Part shown: one piece after another, positions 35,131 through 44,879 of the stretch
Position numbering within the stretch: position 1 is the first letter of the stretch
Layout: the number at the start of each line of letters is the position of its first letter
Origin: TMP-86 sp046347195
GTDB lineage: Bacteria > Pseudomonadota > Gammaproteobacteria > Steroidobacterales > Steroidobacteraceae
Direction: 5' to 3'
Assembly (NCBI GenBank): GCA_046347195.1
Contig: JAXMGQ010000021.1
Coordinates: 14,762-78,761 of the forward strand
DNA: 64,000 nt
Made by a program: the position numbers and the translations under genes
Notes under the pieces: model-generated
What the model saw: the letters and a program-made list of their open reading frames with translations, nothing else
Databases searched by the model: none
Told to the model about the DNA's origin: nothing

Positions 35131-37557
35131 ATGAAATCCCCTGTTCGGGTCGCCGTCATCGGCGGCGGGGTTGTCGGCTGCAGCGTGCTGTATCACCTGA
35201 CCAGGCGAGGGTGGGGCGATGTGATGTTGCTGGAGCGGACCGGAACTGACGGCGGGTCGACCTGGCATGCGGCCGGCGGCATGCATTCGCTGAATGGCGA
35301 TGCCAACGTCGCCGCCCTGCAGGACTACACGATTCGCCTGTACCGAGATCGAACGCCTGTCCGGCGTTTCCTGCGGCATCCATGCCACGGGATGCCTGTA
35401 CCTTGCGGTGACGGATCGGGAGGTCGAGTTCTTCCACGCGGAGCGTACCAAGGCGAAGTTGCTGAAGCTCGATCTCGATTTCATCAGCCTCGAGGAGGCG
35501 CGCCGCCTGAACCCGCTCATCGAGACCCAGGACTATCGGGCGGCGATGTTCGACCCCAACGATGGCCACGTCGATCCCAGCGGCGTGACGCAGGCCTACG
35601 CCAAGGCGGCGCGAGATGCGGGCGCGGAAATCGTGCGTCATGCGCCGGTGATCTCGATACAGGCATTGCCGGGAGGCGAGTGGTTGCTGGACGATGCCCA
35701 AAGGCGAGGTTCGGGCCCAGTATGCGGTGAACGCCGCGGCCTGTGGGCGGCACGCGAGGTGGGGCAACTGCTGGGAGCGCAACTGCCCATCGTGCCGATG
35801 GCCACCAATACATCGTCACCCAGGACATTCCGGAACTGGCGTCGCTGGGACGGGGAAATCCCGGCCGCCGTCGATTTCGATGGCGCGGCCTACCTGCGCC
35901 AGGAGCGGCTGGGCGTGGTCCTGGGCACCCCAGAGCAGGACTGTCGGCACTGGGCCGTCGACGGAACGCCCGCGGACTTCGGCGTGGAATTGCTGCCCGA
36001 GGACCTGGAGCGCATCAGCGGCCCGTTGCAGGTGGTGACCAATCGACTGCTGGCGCTGGGCCGCGCGGGTATCAAGCGCGTGGTGAACAGGCGGCATGGT
36101 GTTCTCGCCCGATGGCAAATCCCCTCATCGGCCCGCTGCTGGAGGAAAGCCCACCGCTTTCATGGCGGCGGGATGCATGGCCGGGTTCCTGCAAGGCGGC
36201 GGCGTGGGACTGGCCGTGGCCAACTGGATCGTCGATGGAGAACCTGGCATGGACGTGCATGCCATGGACCTGGCCCGGTTCGACCCTTTGCGACCACACC
36301 GTACGTGCCGCCAGGACCCGCGAGAACTATCAGCGACGCTTCATCCTGCCCTGTCCCAACGAGGAGCCGCAGGCAGCGCGTCCGTCGCGCACCTCACCGA
36401 TCCATGAACGCCTGGCGCGTGCCGGTGCGGTGTTCTCGGTGCCGGCGCCGGATGGGAAGTGCCGCTGTGGTTTGCGCCGAATCCAGGGTCCGCCGCCGAG
36501 GCGCCGACCTTCAGGCGCACGGCCGCCTTCGAAGCTGTTGCGGCCGAGTGTCGCGCCGTCCGCGAGAACGTCGGCATCTGGGACATCTCGAGCTATTGCA
36601 AGCTCGAAGTCACAGGGCCAGAGGCCGGGCGCTGGCTCGAGGGATCATCGCCAATCGCGTGCCGACATGTCGGCTCGCCTGGTGCTGGCGCCCATGCTCG
36701 ACGGTTGCTGGCAGGATCCTGGGCGATGTCACCCTTGCTCAAGGCTGCCCCCGATCGCTTCCTGATGTTCGGTTCCCGGCGGCGGAAGAGGTGTACCTGC
36801 GCTGGTTGGACAGCCATCTCCACAATGCCGAGGTGTCGATCAGGTCGGTGACTTCCGCGCTCGGAGGCGTTGCCATCACCGGTCCCCGGTCCCGGGAATT
36901 GTTGGCGCAGGTCAGTTCAGTGGACGTGTCCAATGCCGCCCACCTGTTCCTGCGCGCCCGGGATATGACGGTGGGGCTCGCACCCTGCACGGTGTTGCGT
37001 GTCTCCTTCACCGGAGAACTCGACACGAGATCTACACGCCGCCCGAGTATCTGCCGGCGGTCCATGACCACCTCATGCAGGCTGGCCGTTCACGAGGTAT
37101 CCGCCACTTCGGTGTCCGCGCCCTCAACGCGCTGCGGCTGGAGAAGGGCAAGTGGGTTGGGGCAGGGAATACACGCAGGATTACGGCCCGGCGGAGGCCG
37201 GGTGGTCGCGCGCTGGGTTCGCGTCGACAAAGGCGCCTACATCGGATCGACGCCGCCGCGCGGGCATTGTCGGGGAACGCCCGCTCGTCGGCTGCAATTG
37301 CCGCGCATCGACTCACATGATCCGGATCCCGTGGGTGGCGAGCCTGTGCTGTTCGAGGGCCGTCCCATCGCGCGCCTCACTCTCCGCCAAGGCTCTTCGG
37401 CCATACGGTGGGCTGCGCGCTGGGTCTTGGGTTTACCTGCCTTCGAGTCTGGACCGGGATGCGGCGCTCGAAGTGCAGGCTCTTCCCACCACTATCCGGC
37501 ACGCGTGCTGGCAGAACCTCGCCGCACGATCCGCACGGCGCGCGCATGCGCGGGTGA
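35131..37557 (+). pseudogene. FAD-dependent oxidoreductase with GcvT domain (dimethylglycine/sarcosine dehydrogenase-like), many frameshifts
   Basis: From ATG 35131 the start VRVAVIGGGVVGCSVLYHLT is an FAD-binding Rossmann fold, followed by GSTWHAAGGMHSL, the flavin-attachment region of this family. The coding sense then hops frame repeatedly: IHATGCLYLAVTDREVEFFH, PKGEVRAQYAVNAA, QYIVTQDIPELASLGR, MVFSPDG. The folate-binding GcvT-like half follows: FRRTAAFEAVAAEC, WDISSYCKLEVTGPEAGRWL, VAITGPRSRELLAQVSS. It ends near 37557 (YLPSSLDRDAALEVQ, PARVLAEP). I count at least eight shifts over about 2.4 kb, all compatible with single-base indels. An intact protein would demethylate N-methyl glycines and pass the carbon to tetrahydrofolate. 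Confidence 0.78.
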
Positions 37558-39860
37558 TGCTCGATCGACTCCCCGGCGGCCGTGGCCCCGCCGTTTCGCG
37601 GCCTCAGAAGCTGCGCTTCAACCGCAACCTCGACGCGGGGCCGGCCGATGAAGATCTGATCGCCGGGTTGATTGGGAAAGGTATTCGCGCTGATGCTCGA
37701 CACCTGGTCGTTGTCGGTCAGGTTGGTGCCGAACAGCCCTACCTCCCAGGGTCCCTGCAGGTAGTTCAAGGACGCGTTGACGACGCCGCTGGAGGGAATG
37801 GTCCGGTAGTTGGGCCCGGTGGGATTGAACTCGGTGCCCATGGCGCCACGGTAGGAATAATCGGCGCCGAAGGCGAGCTTTCCGCTGCCCAGTTCCCACG
37901 TGTAGTCGGCCGAGACGGCGGCGGACCACTTGGGGAAGAACGGCACCTTGTCGCCGTCCCGCGCATCGATGGTGGCGATGCCACCGACGCTTTCCGAGTT
38001 GGTGTAGGTGGCATTCAGTCCCACCACCAGCGCCGAACTGACCTTGAAACGGCTTTCCATTTCGACGCCGGTGCTGCGCACCTTGCCGCCGTTCTCGGTG
38101 AACGGATAGCCGCAATCCAGTGGGTGCACCGTCTGCGCGTTCGTCCAGTTGATCAGGAAGGCCGTGCTGTTGAGCGTCATGCGACGATCGGCGAACGTGC
38201 CCTTCTCACCGAGGGAGTAGCTCCACACCTTGTCGGGTCCGAAGGTCAGCGGCGCACTGGTCAGGCCGTCCTTTGCCAGGGAGGCCGCGCAGAAACTGTC
38301 GGGCACCGGGTAGTTCACTCCGCCGTAGCGGAACCCGCGCGCGGCTTCCGCGAACAACATCAGGTTCTCGTTCGGCTTGTACGTCAGGACCAGCTTCGGG
38401 TTGGTGCCGGTCGCCTTCTCCTCGGCAGCCAGTGCGACGGGCAGGCCGAACGCATCGGTTCCCGCGATACCGCCCTGGAAGTACGTGGCCGGACCCTTGA
38501 AATTGAAATAGCGCAGCCCCGCGGTCAGCTCGAACTTGTCGCTCAACGGGTAGGTCGCTTCACCGAACAGCGCCCACTGCTTGTCCTCTACGCGAATATC
38601 CCCGTAATAGACTTCGTCCGGCAACGGTGCGTAAAGATCCAGCGAGCTGATGCCAACGAGCTGATCCAGGCCAACGCCGATGGAATTCTGCACGTAGTGT
38701 CGCTTGTCCCGGCCATAGTAAGCGCCCACCTGCCAATGAAGCTTGCCTGGCTTTCCCACCACGCGGATCTCCTGGGTGAAGTTCCCGATCGTGTTGAGCT
38801 GGGAGCTGGGCGATATCATCGGAAGGCCGAAAATCGCTTCGTTCAGGAAGTCGAACGACAGTTGCAGGTTGAATTTCCGGTCGACGTACGAGGTCGAGGA
38901 CACGAGGTCGAACGCCCCGCCGTCGTATCCCAGTGTCAGGTTGAAGATCTTCAGCTTGTCGTTCATGCCCACCGGGGTCAGGCTCGTGGTCCGGTCCACG
39001 AGGTCCCGGTAGATGCCATTGCTGCCATCGCTGTCCAGCTTCTGATAGGTCACGCTGGCATCCAGCGTCAATGCGCTCGTGGGCATCCAGCGCAGCGCCG
39101 CATTGGCCTGCGTGGTGGTGAGCTTGTTCGCATCCTTCGTGCCCGTGCCGATGTTGTCGATGTAGCCGTCCTGGGATTCGCGATAGACGCCGGCGCGCAG
39201 CGCCAGCTGGTCGCTGATCAGCGGCAGGTTGGCCGCCAGCTTCGCGTTCCAGTTGGTGCCGCCGCCTTGGGTCGAGGAGAGCGCCGCGTCCACGTCTCCG
39301 AAGAACTGCTTGGGATCCGGCTTCCGGGTGATGTAGCGAATCGTGCCGGCCATGGACCCGGCGCCATACAGGGTGCCTTGGGGTCCGCGGATGACCTCGA
39401 CCCGCTCCATCTCCACGACCCGCAGGTCGGGGTTCGACATGTTGAGACCGATCGGGATCTCATCGAGGTACAAGGCCACCAGCGAGCGGTCCTGCAGATC
39501 GGTGATGTTGATGTCACGACTGACGAGGCCGCGCATGGTGATCCGGTTGACCCCCGCATCCTCTGCGTTCATCACCACGCCGGGGACGGTTCGCAGGAAG
39601 TCACCCATGCCGGAAAGGCCCTTGGCGGACAGTTCGTCTGGAACGAGCGCCGAGATGGACATCGGGATGTCCTGCAGGCTCTGCGCACCGGCGCGGCTGG
39701 CGGTGACGACCACGGGCGCAAGATCATCGGCCTGATCACTGCTGCCGGAGGCGCCCAAGGCCGGGACGGCCAGTGCCATGCCGCCAGCCAGAAGCATCGC
39801 GCCGGCGCGTCCGTGTGCCTGAACGGTGTGGTCATACCAGGATCTGGATCGCTTCGACAT
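37377..39860 (-). CDS. TonB-dependent outer-membrane receptor (probable frameshift at 3' end)
   Basis: The 827-codon open frame encodes a signal region, APVVVTASRAGAQSLQDIPM, and the plug motif VEVIRGPQGTLYGAGSMAGT. A large barrel resembling receptors for hydrophobic or catabolic substrates follows. The last 75 codons (after GRPRVEVAVEAQLL) do not look like a receptor. Moving one base near 37640 gives RLRLKRSF and a stop at 37604, the expected Phe-terminated strand, so the native gene is probably 37604-39860. It converges with the damaged FAD/GcvT gene and is divergent from the MttB-like gene across about 190 bases. By position it may import a methylated amine or its conjugate (inference). 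Confidence 0.85.
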   Translation of the reverse strand: MSKRSRSWYDHTVQAHGRAGAMLLAGGMALAVPALGASGSSDQADDLAPVVVTASRAGAQSLQDIPMSISALVPDELSAKGLSGMGDFLRTVPGVVMNAEDAGVNRITMRGLVSRDINITDLQDRSLVALYLDEIPIGLNMSNPDLRVVEMERVEVIRGPQGTLYGAGSMAGTIRYITRKPDPKQFFGDVDAALSSTQGGGTNWNAKLAANLPLISDQLALRAGVYRESQDGYIDNIGTGTKDANKLTTTQANAALRWMPTSALTLDASVTYQKLDSDGSNGIYRDLVDRTTSLTPVGMNDKLKIFNLTLGYDGGAFDLVSSTSYVDRKFNLQLSFDFLNEAIFGLPMISPSSQLNTIGNFTQEIRVVGKPGKLHWQVGAYYGRDKRHYVQNSIGVGLDQLVGISSLDLYAPLPDEVYYGDIRVEDKQWALFGEATYPLSDKFELTAGLRYFNFKGPATYFQGGIAGTDAFGLPVALAAEEKATGTNPKLVLTYKPNENLMLFAEAARGFRYGGVNYPVPDSFCAASLAKDGLTSAPLTFGPDKVWSYSLGEKGTFADRRMTLNSTAFLINWTNAQTVHPLDCGYPFTENGGKVRSTGVEMESRFKVSSALVVGLNATYTNSESVGGIATIDARDGDKVPFFPKWSAAVSADYTWELGSGKLAFGADYSYRGAMGTEFNPTGPNYRTIPSSGVVNASLNYLQGPWEVGLFGTNLTDNDQVSSISANTFPNQPGDQIFIGRPRVEVAVEAQLLRPRNGGATAAGESIEHHPRMRAPCGSCGEVLPARVPDSGGKSLHFERRIPVQTRRQVNPRPSAQPTVWPKSLGGE

Positions 39861-40052
39861 GATGATCGCTTCCCCTCGTCTGGCGGACGGACTCGAAGGT
39901 CCGCAGCTTTATGCCTCCATTGAACCATATAGCGGGTGCCGGGCGGCCGGTTAGTGCGAACGACCACTGCTTGAGGATTTCAGGCCGATCGATGCGCAAC
40001 TGCCTGGAAATGCAGTAGGTTGCCGGTAGTGGATCGGGTGCGGGAGGAGATC

Positions 40053-41606
40053 TTGACCGGACATGATGGCATGACAGAGCGGCAGGCGCGGCGTCGCCCG
40101 CGTGCATCGGCTGCTGACACGGCTCCCGACCGCAGTGCCGCGTACCGGCAACTGGTCAACCCCTTTGAGCCGCTCGAGGTGCTGAGCACTGACCGGGTCG
40201 AGCACATCCATCACTGTGCGCTGTCCATCCTCGAGGAGCTGGGGATGAAGGTGTTGCTGCCCCAGGCCCGGCAGGTGTTCGAGGCGGCGGGTGCAACGGT
40301 GGACGAGCAGGAACAGCTCGTGCGCATCGACCGTGGCCTCGTGGCCCAGGCGCTGTCGACCGCGCCGCCGGTGTTCGACCTGCGCGCGACGGTTCCTGCG
40401 CGCAACCTGCGCGTGGGAGGGCAGCATGTCGCCTTCCTGCCGGTGGCAGGTCCGCCCAACGCGACGGACCTGCAGCGTGGACGCCGCATGGGCACGCTGC
40501 AGGACTTCGAGGATTTCGTGCGCCTGTCGCAGCACTTCGATGTCATCCACGCGCTGGCGCCCAGCGTGGAGCCCCAGGATGTCGGCCCCGAATTCCGCCA
40601 CCTGCAGGTGACGCTGGCGCAGTTGGGACTGAGCGACAAGGTGCCGTTCGTCTACAGCCGCGGAACCCCGCAGGTCCAGGACTGCTTCGAGCTCATCCGC
40701 ATGGCGCACGGCATCAGCCACGAGGCCTTTCGCGCCGCGGCGTACTGCTACACGAACATCAACACCAACTCGCCACGCCAGCTCGACATCCCCATGGCGC
40801 AAGGGATCCTCGACTTCGCCGCGGCGGGTCAGATGCTCATCATCACGCCGTTCACGCTGGCCGGCGCCATGGCGCCGGTCACGTTGGCAGGCGCCCTGAC
40901 GCTCGCGCATGCCGAAGCCCTCGCCGGGATCACGCTGGCGCAGATCGTGAGGCCGGGGACCCCCGTGGTCTACGGCGCCTTCACCTCCAACGTGGACATG
41001 AAGTCCGGGTCCCCCGCGTTCGGCACCCCGGAGTACGCCAAGGCTTGCCTGGGTGCCGGCCAGCTCGCCCGGCACATCGGCTTGCCGTGGCGTTCATCGA
41101 ATGCAACCGCCTCCAGCGTCGTGGATGAACAGGCCACCTACGAATCGGCGATGAGCCTCTGGGGCGCCGTGATGGGTGGCTGCAACGTGCTGGTGCATTC
41201 GGCCGGTTGGCTGGAAGGAGGGCTTTCGGCGTCCTTCGAGAAATTCATCCTCGACGTCGAACAGCTGCAGATGATGGCCGAGTTCCTCGCGCCGCTCGAT
41301 GCCTCGGACGCCGAGATCGGCCTGGACTCCATCCGCGAGGTCCCGCCAGGTGGCCACTTCTTCGCAACGGCACACACGATGCAGCGCTACCGGTGCGCCT
41401 TCTATGCGCCCCTGGTGTCCGATTGGAGCAATTTCGGGCAATGGCAGGCCGCCGGGAGCCGGACGGCAGTGCAGCGCGCCACGGATATCTGGCAGCGGAT
41501 CCTGCGGGAGCACCGCTTCGCACCGCACGATCCGGACCGGTTGGAAGCCATGAAGGGATTCGTCGAACGGCGGCAAGCCGAAGGCGGGGCGCTCCCGGTA
41601 TCATGA
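40053..41606 (+). CDS. MttB-family (trimethylamine/betaine methyltransferase-like) protein, non-pyrrolysine
   Basis: 517 residues from TTG 40053, which has GGAGGAG at proper spacing; the frame is open to 40020. LEVLSTDRVEHIHHCALSILEELGMKVL and LVRIDRGLVAQALSTAPPVF are typical MttB N-terminal blocks. The barrel core follows (ITPFTLAGAMAPVTLAGALT, SAGWLEGGLSASFEKFILD). There is no in-frame TAG, so it belongs to the pyrrolysine-free branch, whose studied members demethylate glycine betaine, proline betaine or carnitine onto a corrinoid protein. No corrinoid protein or activase gene occurs in the window, so the partner must be elsewhere. The FAD/GcvT gene nearby would handle the following demethylations. 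Confidence 0.9.
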   Translation: MTGHDGMTERQARRRPRASAADTAPDRSAAYRQLVNPFEPLEVLSTDRVEHIHHCALSILEELGMKVLLPQARQVFEAAGATVDEQEQLVRIDRGLVAQALSTAPPVFDLRATVPARNLRVGGQHVAFLPVAGPPNATDLQRGRRMGTLQDFEDFVRLSQHFDVIHALAPSVEPQDVGPEFRHLQVTLAQLGLSDKVPFVYSRGTPQVQDCFELIRMAHGISHEAFRAAAYCYTNINTNSPRQLDIPMAQGILDFAAAGQMLIITPFTLAGAMAPVTLAGALTLAHAEALAGITLAQIVRPGTPVVYGAFTSNVDMKSGSPAFGTPEYAKACLGAGQLARHIGLPWRSSNATASSVVDEQATYESAMSLWGAVMGGCNVLVHSAGWLEGGLSASFEKFILDVEQLQMMAEFLAPLDASDAEIGLDSIREVPPGGHFFATAHTMQRYRCAFYAPLVSDWSNFGQWQAAGSRTAVQRATDIWQRILREHRFAPHDPDRLEAMKGFVERRQAEGGALPVS

Positions 41607-41679
41607 GCCAAGGACGGCCAGTCCGCGCGGCGAGGTGCGCGACCTGGCCGAGATCGGAAAAGTGGGGAGTGATGCTGCA

Positions 41680-43338
41680 ATGAATCCAGAGTCGACGCCC
41701 AAGCTGCGCTGTGCCGATGCCATCGTTCAATCGCTGATCGACTACGGGGTCGACACGGTGTTCGGCCTGCCCGGCGCGCAGACCTATGGTCTTTTCGATG
41801 CGCTTCATGCCCGTCGTGATGCCATCAAGCTCTATTGCAGCCGTCATGAGCAAGGCGCTGCGTACATGGCCTTCGGCTATGCCAAGTCCAGCGGCCGGAC
41901 CGGCGTGTTCACGGTGGTGCCGGGACCCGGACTCCTGAATGCGTCGGCAGCGCTCGTGTCGGCACACAGCGCGCCGGTGCTGTGCCTGGCCGGCCAGGTG
42001 CCGAGCACGTTCGCCGGGCTCGGGCATGGCATGCTGCACGAGATCTCCAGTCAAATGGACATCCTGCGCTCGATGACGAAGTGGGCCGAGCGCATCGAAT
42101 ACGCCGCCGAGACACAGACCGTCATGGGAGAGGCCTTTTCGCGCCTGCGGACGGGCCGGCCGCAACCCGTCGCCGTGGAGCTTCCCGCAGACGTCCTCGA
42201 CATGCCGGCACGCAAGGTGGAGACGCGGTCGATCCCGGATGTGTGGCGGGTCGACCCGGACCCGGTGCAGGTGGAGAAGGCGGTAAAGCTCATTCGCACG
42301 GCGAGCCGACCCATGATCATGGTGGGCAGCGGGGCGGTCGAGGCCGGCGCCGAGGTGCTGGAACTGGCCAGGATCCTGCAGGCCCCGGTCGTCTCGTTCC
42401 GCGGCGGACGAGGCATCGTCAGCGATGAACTGCCCTTCGGACTCACCTGTGCGGAAGGCTATGAACTGTGGTCGACCACCGACCTGCTCATCGGCATCGG
42501 CACCCGCCTGGAGTTGCCCGCCTTCCGGTGGCAGTCGGGCCGGCCCCTGCAAAAGCTGGTGCGCATCGACCTCGACCCCCGTCAGATGGTCAGGCTTCGC
42601 GCCGATGCGCCGATCATGGCCGATGCCAGGTCCGCGACCCGCGCATTGATCGACGAACTGTCGCGCGCCGGATCGCCGCGCGCGTCGCGGGTGAAGGAGT
42701 TCGAGGAGGTCAAGGCACGCACCCGCGAGAAGATCCAGTCGGTTCAGCCGCAGATGGCCTACCTGAATGCCATCCGCGACGTTCTGCCGCGCGACGGGTT
42801 TCTGGTGGATGAACTGTGCCAGGTGGGCTTTGCCTCCTGGTACGGATTTCCCGTGTACCTCCCGCGCCGCCTGATCACCACGGGATACCAGGGAAACCTG
42901 GGTTATGGCTTCCAGGCGGCGCTGGGCGTCAAGATCGCGAATCCGACATCCGCGGTCGTCTCCATCACGGGCGATGGCGGATTCATGTTCGGCGTGCAGG
43001 AGCTGGCCACCGCGGCGCTGCACCGGATCCCGGTGGTCATCGTGCTGTTCAACAACCGCTGCTTCGGCAACGTCCGCCGGGACCAGACGGAAATGTATGG
43101 CGGGCACGTGTACGGCGCCGAGCTGGGCAATCCTGACTTCCTGAAACTGGCCGAGAGCTTTGGCGTGTCGGCATATCGGGCAAACGGCGCGGATGAATTG
43201 CGTGCACTCCTGGAGCGGGCGCTGGGAGCATCGGGTCCGGTGCTGATCGAAGTGCCCTGCGAACGCGGCAGCGAAGCCTCGCCCTGGTCCTTCATCATGC
43301 CGAAGGGCTACGGTGGGGCGCGGGCCACGGCGGATTGA
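41680..43338 (+). CDS. Thiamine-pyrophosphate-dependent enzyme (acetolactate synthase-like)
   Basis: 552 residues from ATG 41680 (MNPESTPKLRCADAIV); a GTG at 41635 is possible but lies close to the preceding stop. The three domains of the family are present. They are the PYR domain with catalytic Glu in CSRHEQGAAYMAFG, the central domain, and the PP domain with the thiamine/magnesium motif GDGGFMFGVQELATAALHRIP ending in NN. Members decarboxylate 2-keto acids and make or break carbon bonds; the substrate is not predictable here. It follows the MttB-like gene by 74 bases in the same direction. Confidence 0.88.
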   Translation: MNPESTPKLRCADAIVQSLIDYGVDTVFGLPGAQTYGLFDALHARRDAIKLYCSRHEQGAAYMAFGYAKSSGRTGVFTVVPGPGLLNASAALVSAHSAPVLCLAGQVPSTFAGLGHGMLHEISSQMDILRSMTKWAERIEYAAETQTVMGEAFSRLRTGRPQPVAVELPADVLDMPARKVETRSIPDVWRVDPDPVQVEKAVKLIRTASRPMIMVGSGAVEAGAEVLELARILQAPVVSFRGGRGIVSDELPFGLTCAEGYELWSTTDLLIGIGTRLELPAFRWQSGRPLQKLVRIDLDPRQMVRLRADAPIMADARSATRALIDELSRAGSPRASRVKEFEEVKARTREKIQSVQPQMAYLNAIRDVLPRDGFLVDELCQVGFASWYGFPVYLPRRLITTGYQGNLGYGFQAALGVKIANPTSAVVSITGDGGFMFGVQELATAALHRIPVVIVLFNNRCFGNVRRDQTEMYGGHVYGAELGNPDFLKLAESFGVSAYRANGADELRALLERALGASGPVLIEVPCERGSEASPWSFIMPKGYGGARATAD

Positions 43339-43386
43339 GGCGCCCGGCGCCTCGTGCGAGAACGGTGTCATGACGGAGGAACTTCG

Positions 43387-43830
43387 ATGAGCAGAATGAT
43401 CTTCACCTTGTCGGCCTTTGGCCTGTTCGCTTCGGGAATGCTCGGGATCTGTGATCCCTCCAGCGCGGGCGAGCCACCGGCGTCGGCCGCGCCGGCGGTG
43501 GTTCCGTTGATGAACCGCGATGTCGTCGGCGCGCCGGGCAAGGAGGCCGTGATGATCACGGTGGCCTACCAGCCAGGCGGCACTTCGCTGCCGCATCGCC
43601 ACGACGCACAGGTGTTCGTCTACGTCCTGGAGGGCGCCATGACCATGCAGGTCGATGGCAGTGCGCCGGTGACCTTGCGCGCCGGGCAGACCTTCTACGA
43701 AGGCCCCAAGGATGTGCATCGGGTGTCGATGAATGCAAGCCAGACGGAAGCTGCCAAGATCCTCGTCTTCATGATCAAGGACAAGGCCCGTCCGGCCACG
43801 CGCGGAGTCGACGAGAAAGCGAAGCCGTGA
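43387..43830 (+). CDS. Exported cupin-domain protein
   Basis: 147 residues from ATG 43387 with GGAGGAA nine bases upstream. A signal peptide occupies about residues 1-29. The single cupin barrel has the metal-site pattern GGTSLPHRHDAQVFVYVLEG (His-x-His, then Glu) and the second motif GQTFYEGPKDVH. Such periplasmic cupins bind a metal or small ligand; enzymatic function is uncertain. Its stop overlaps the start of the TlpA-like gene by four bases (GTGA). Confidence 0.88.
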   Translation: MSRMIFTLSAFGLFASGMLGICDPSSAGEPPASAAPAVVPLMNRDVVGAPGKEAVMITVAYQPGGTSLPHRHDAQVFVYVLEGAMTMQVDGSAPVTLRAGQTFYEGPKDVHRVSMNASQTEAAKILVFMIKDKARPATRGVDEKAKP

Positions 43831-44879
43831 GCCTCACGGGTTGGACGTGGCATGGCGTACTTGCGGGCGCCGTGCAAGCGGGCGCCGTGCAAGCGGGCGC
43901 CGCGCTGGCGGGCGCCGCGCTGGCGGGCATCCTGCTCGCGGGCACCGTTCATGCTGCCGACTTGTCCGGACAGGATCGGGCGGAAGCGGTGGGCAAAAGC
44001 CTCGTGGGAACGCCGGCACCGCGCATGGTCCTCAAGACCATCGACGGCGAGACCATCGACCTGGGAGCGCTCTACGGCAAGAAGGCCGTCTATCTCAAGT
44101 TCTGGGCGACCTGGTGCGTCCCGTGCCGCGCGCAGATGCCGCACTTCCAGCACGCTTACGAGAATGCGGGACCTGACTTGGCCGTCATCGCGGTCAATGC
44201 GGGTTTCGATGATTCGGTGGCGGAGGTCCAGAAGTACCGGCGCATCGTGGGGATCACGATGCCCATCGTCTTCGACGATGGCCGGCTGGGCGCCGCCTTC
44301 AAGCTGCGCGTGACCCCGCAGCACATCATCATCGGGCGTGACGGACGCATCCAGTACGTGGGGCACCTCGCCGATGCGCGACTGGATGCGGCGCTGGCGG
44401 CTGCGCGACAGCCAGGCCCTGCAGCCGCCGCGGTCCGGGACGCCTCCACGCCGAGGGACATTCCGGCGATCCAGATGGGCGACCTGCTGCCGGCCCGGTC
44501 AGTGAAGACCCTGGAGGGCAAGTCGTTTGCCTTTCGAGATCCGCGGGCCCGGCAATCGACGGTGCTGGTATTCCTCTCGCCCTGGTGCGAGTCCGACCTC
44601 GCCACGTCCCGGCCGGCGATTTCGGCCAATTGCCGCAAGACCCGGGAGATGGTCGATGGACTGTCGGCGCAGCAGAAGGCGCGATGGATCGGCATCGGCT
44701 CCGGGTTGTGGGCGACCGCCGCCGACCTGGAGAAATACCGCGACGACCATCAGGTGCAGATCCCGCTCACGCTCGATGCATCGGGTGGCTTGTTCCGCGC
44801 CTTTCGCATCACCGATGTCCCCACGGGTGCTGATCGCCGACAGTCAGGGAAAGATCGTTCGGCGCCTGGTGCGGGATGA
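43827..44879 (+). CDS. TlpA-like thioredoxin-fold protein, exported (probable frameshift at 3' end)
   Basis: 350 codons from GTG 43827. The signal peptide contains four pentapeptide repeats. The thioredoxin domain carries the redox pair Cys97-Cys100 in TWCVPCRAQMP and the cis-proline region RVTPQHII. A second, redox-inactive thioredoxin-like domain follows (SVKTLEGKSFAFRD, LSPWCESD with one cysteine). After FRITDVPT the frame turns to an unconvincing tail. Shifting one base near 44823 gives VLIADSQGKIVRRLVRDEAD and a stop at 44916, the expected fold ending, so an indel is likely. Probable role: thiol reduction or heme/cofactor maturation in the periplasm. Confidence 0.85.
   Translation: MSLTGWTWHGVLAGAVQAGAVQAGAALAGAALAGILLAGTVHAADLSGQDRAEAVGKSLVGTPAPRMVLKTIDGETIDLGALYGKKAVYLKFWATWCVPCRAQMPHFQHAYENAGPDLAVIAVNAGFDDSVAEVQKYRRIVGITMPIVFDDGRLGAAFKLRVTPQHIIIGRDGRIQYVGHLADARLDAALAAARQPGPAAAAVRDASTPRDIPAIQMGDLLPARSVKTLEGKSFAFRDPRARQSTVLVFLSPWCESDLATSRPAISANCRKTREMVDGLSAQQKARWIGIGSGLWATAADLEKYRDDHQVQIPLTLDASGGLFRAFRITDVPTGADRRQSGKDRSAPGAG
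43863..43922 (+). repeat. Four 15-bp tandem repeats inside a signal peptide
   Basis: Four in-frame units of GCGGGCGCC plus GTGCAA (twice) or GCGCTG (twice). They encode AGAVQ AGAVQ AGAAL AGAAL, followed by a partial unit AGILLAG. They make up the hydrophobic core of the TlpA-like signal peptide, so copy number changes would alter export without a frameshift. Confidence 0.9.

Noticed and set aside
37152..39923. 923-codon plus-strand frame
   Set aside because: Antisense to the second TonB receptor; only its first few dozen codons carry parts of the broken FAD/GcvT gene.
40053..41606. Pyrrolysine-type MttB
   Set aside because: No in-frame TAG and no pyl genes; this is the pyrrolysine-free branch.
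41245..43719. 824-codon minus-strand frame
   Set aside because: Shadow of the TPP enzyme and MttB-like gene, His/Arg-rich and without any motif.
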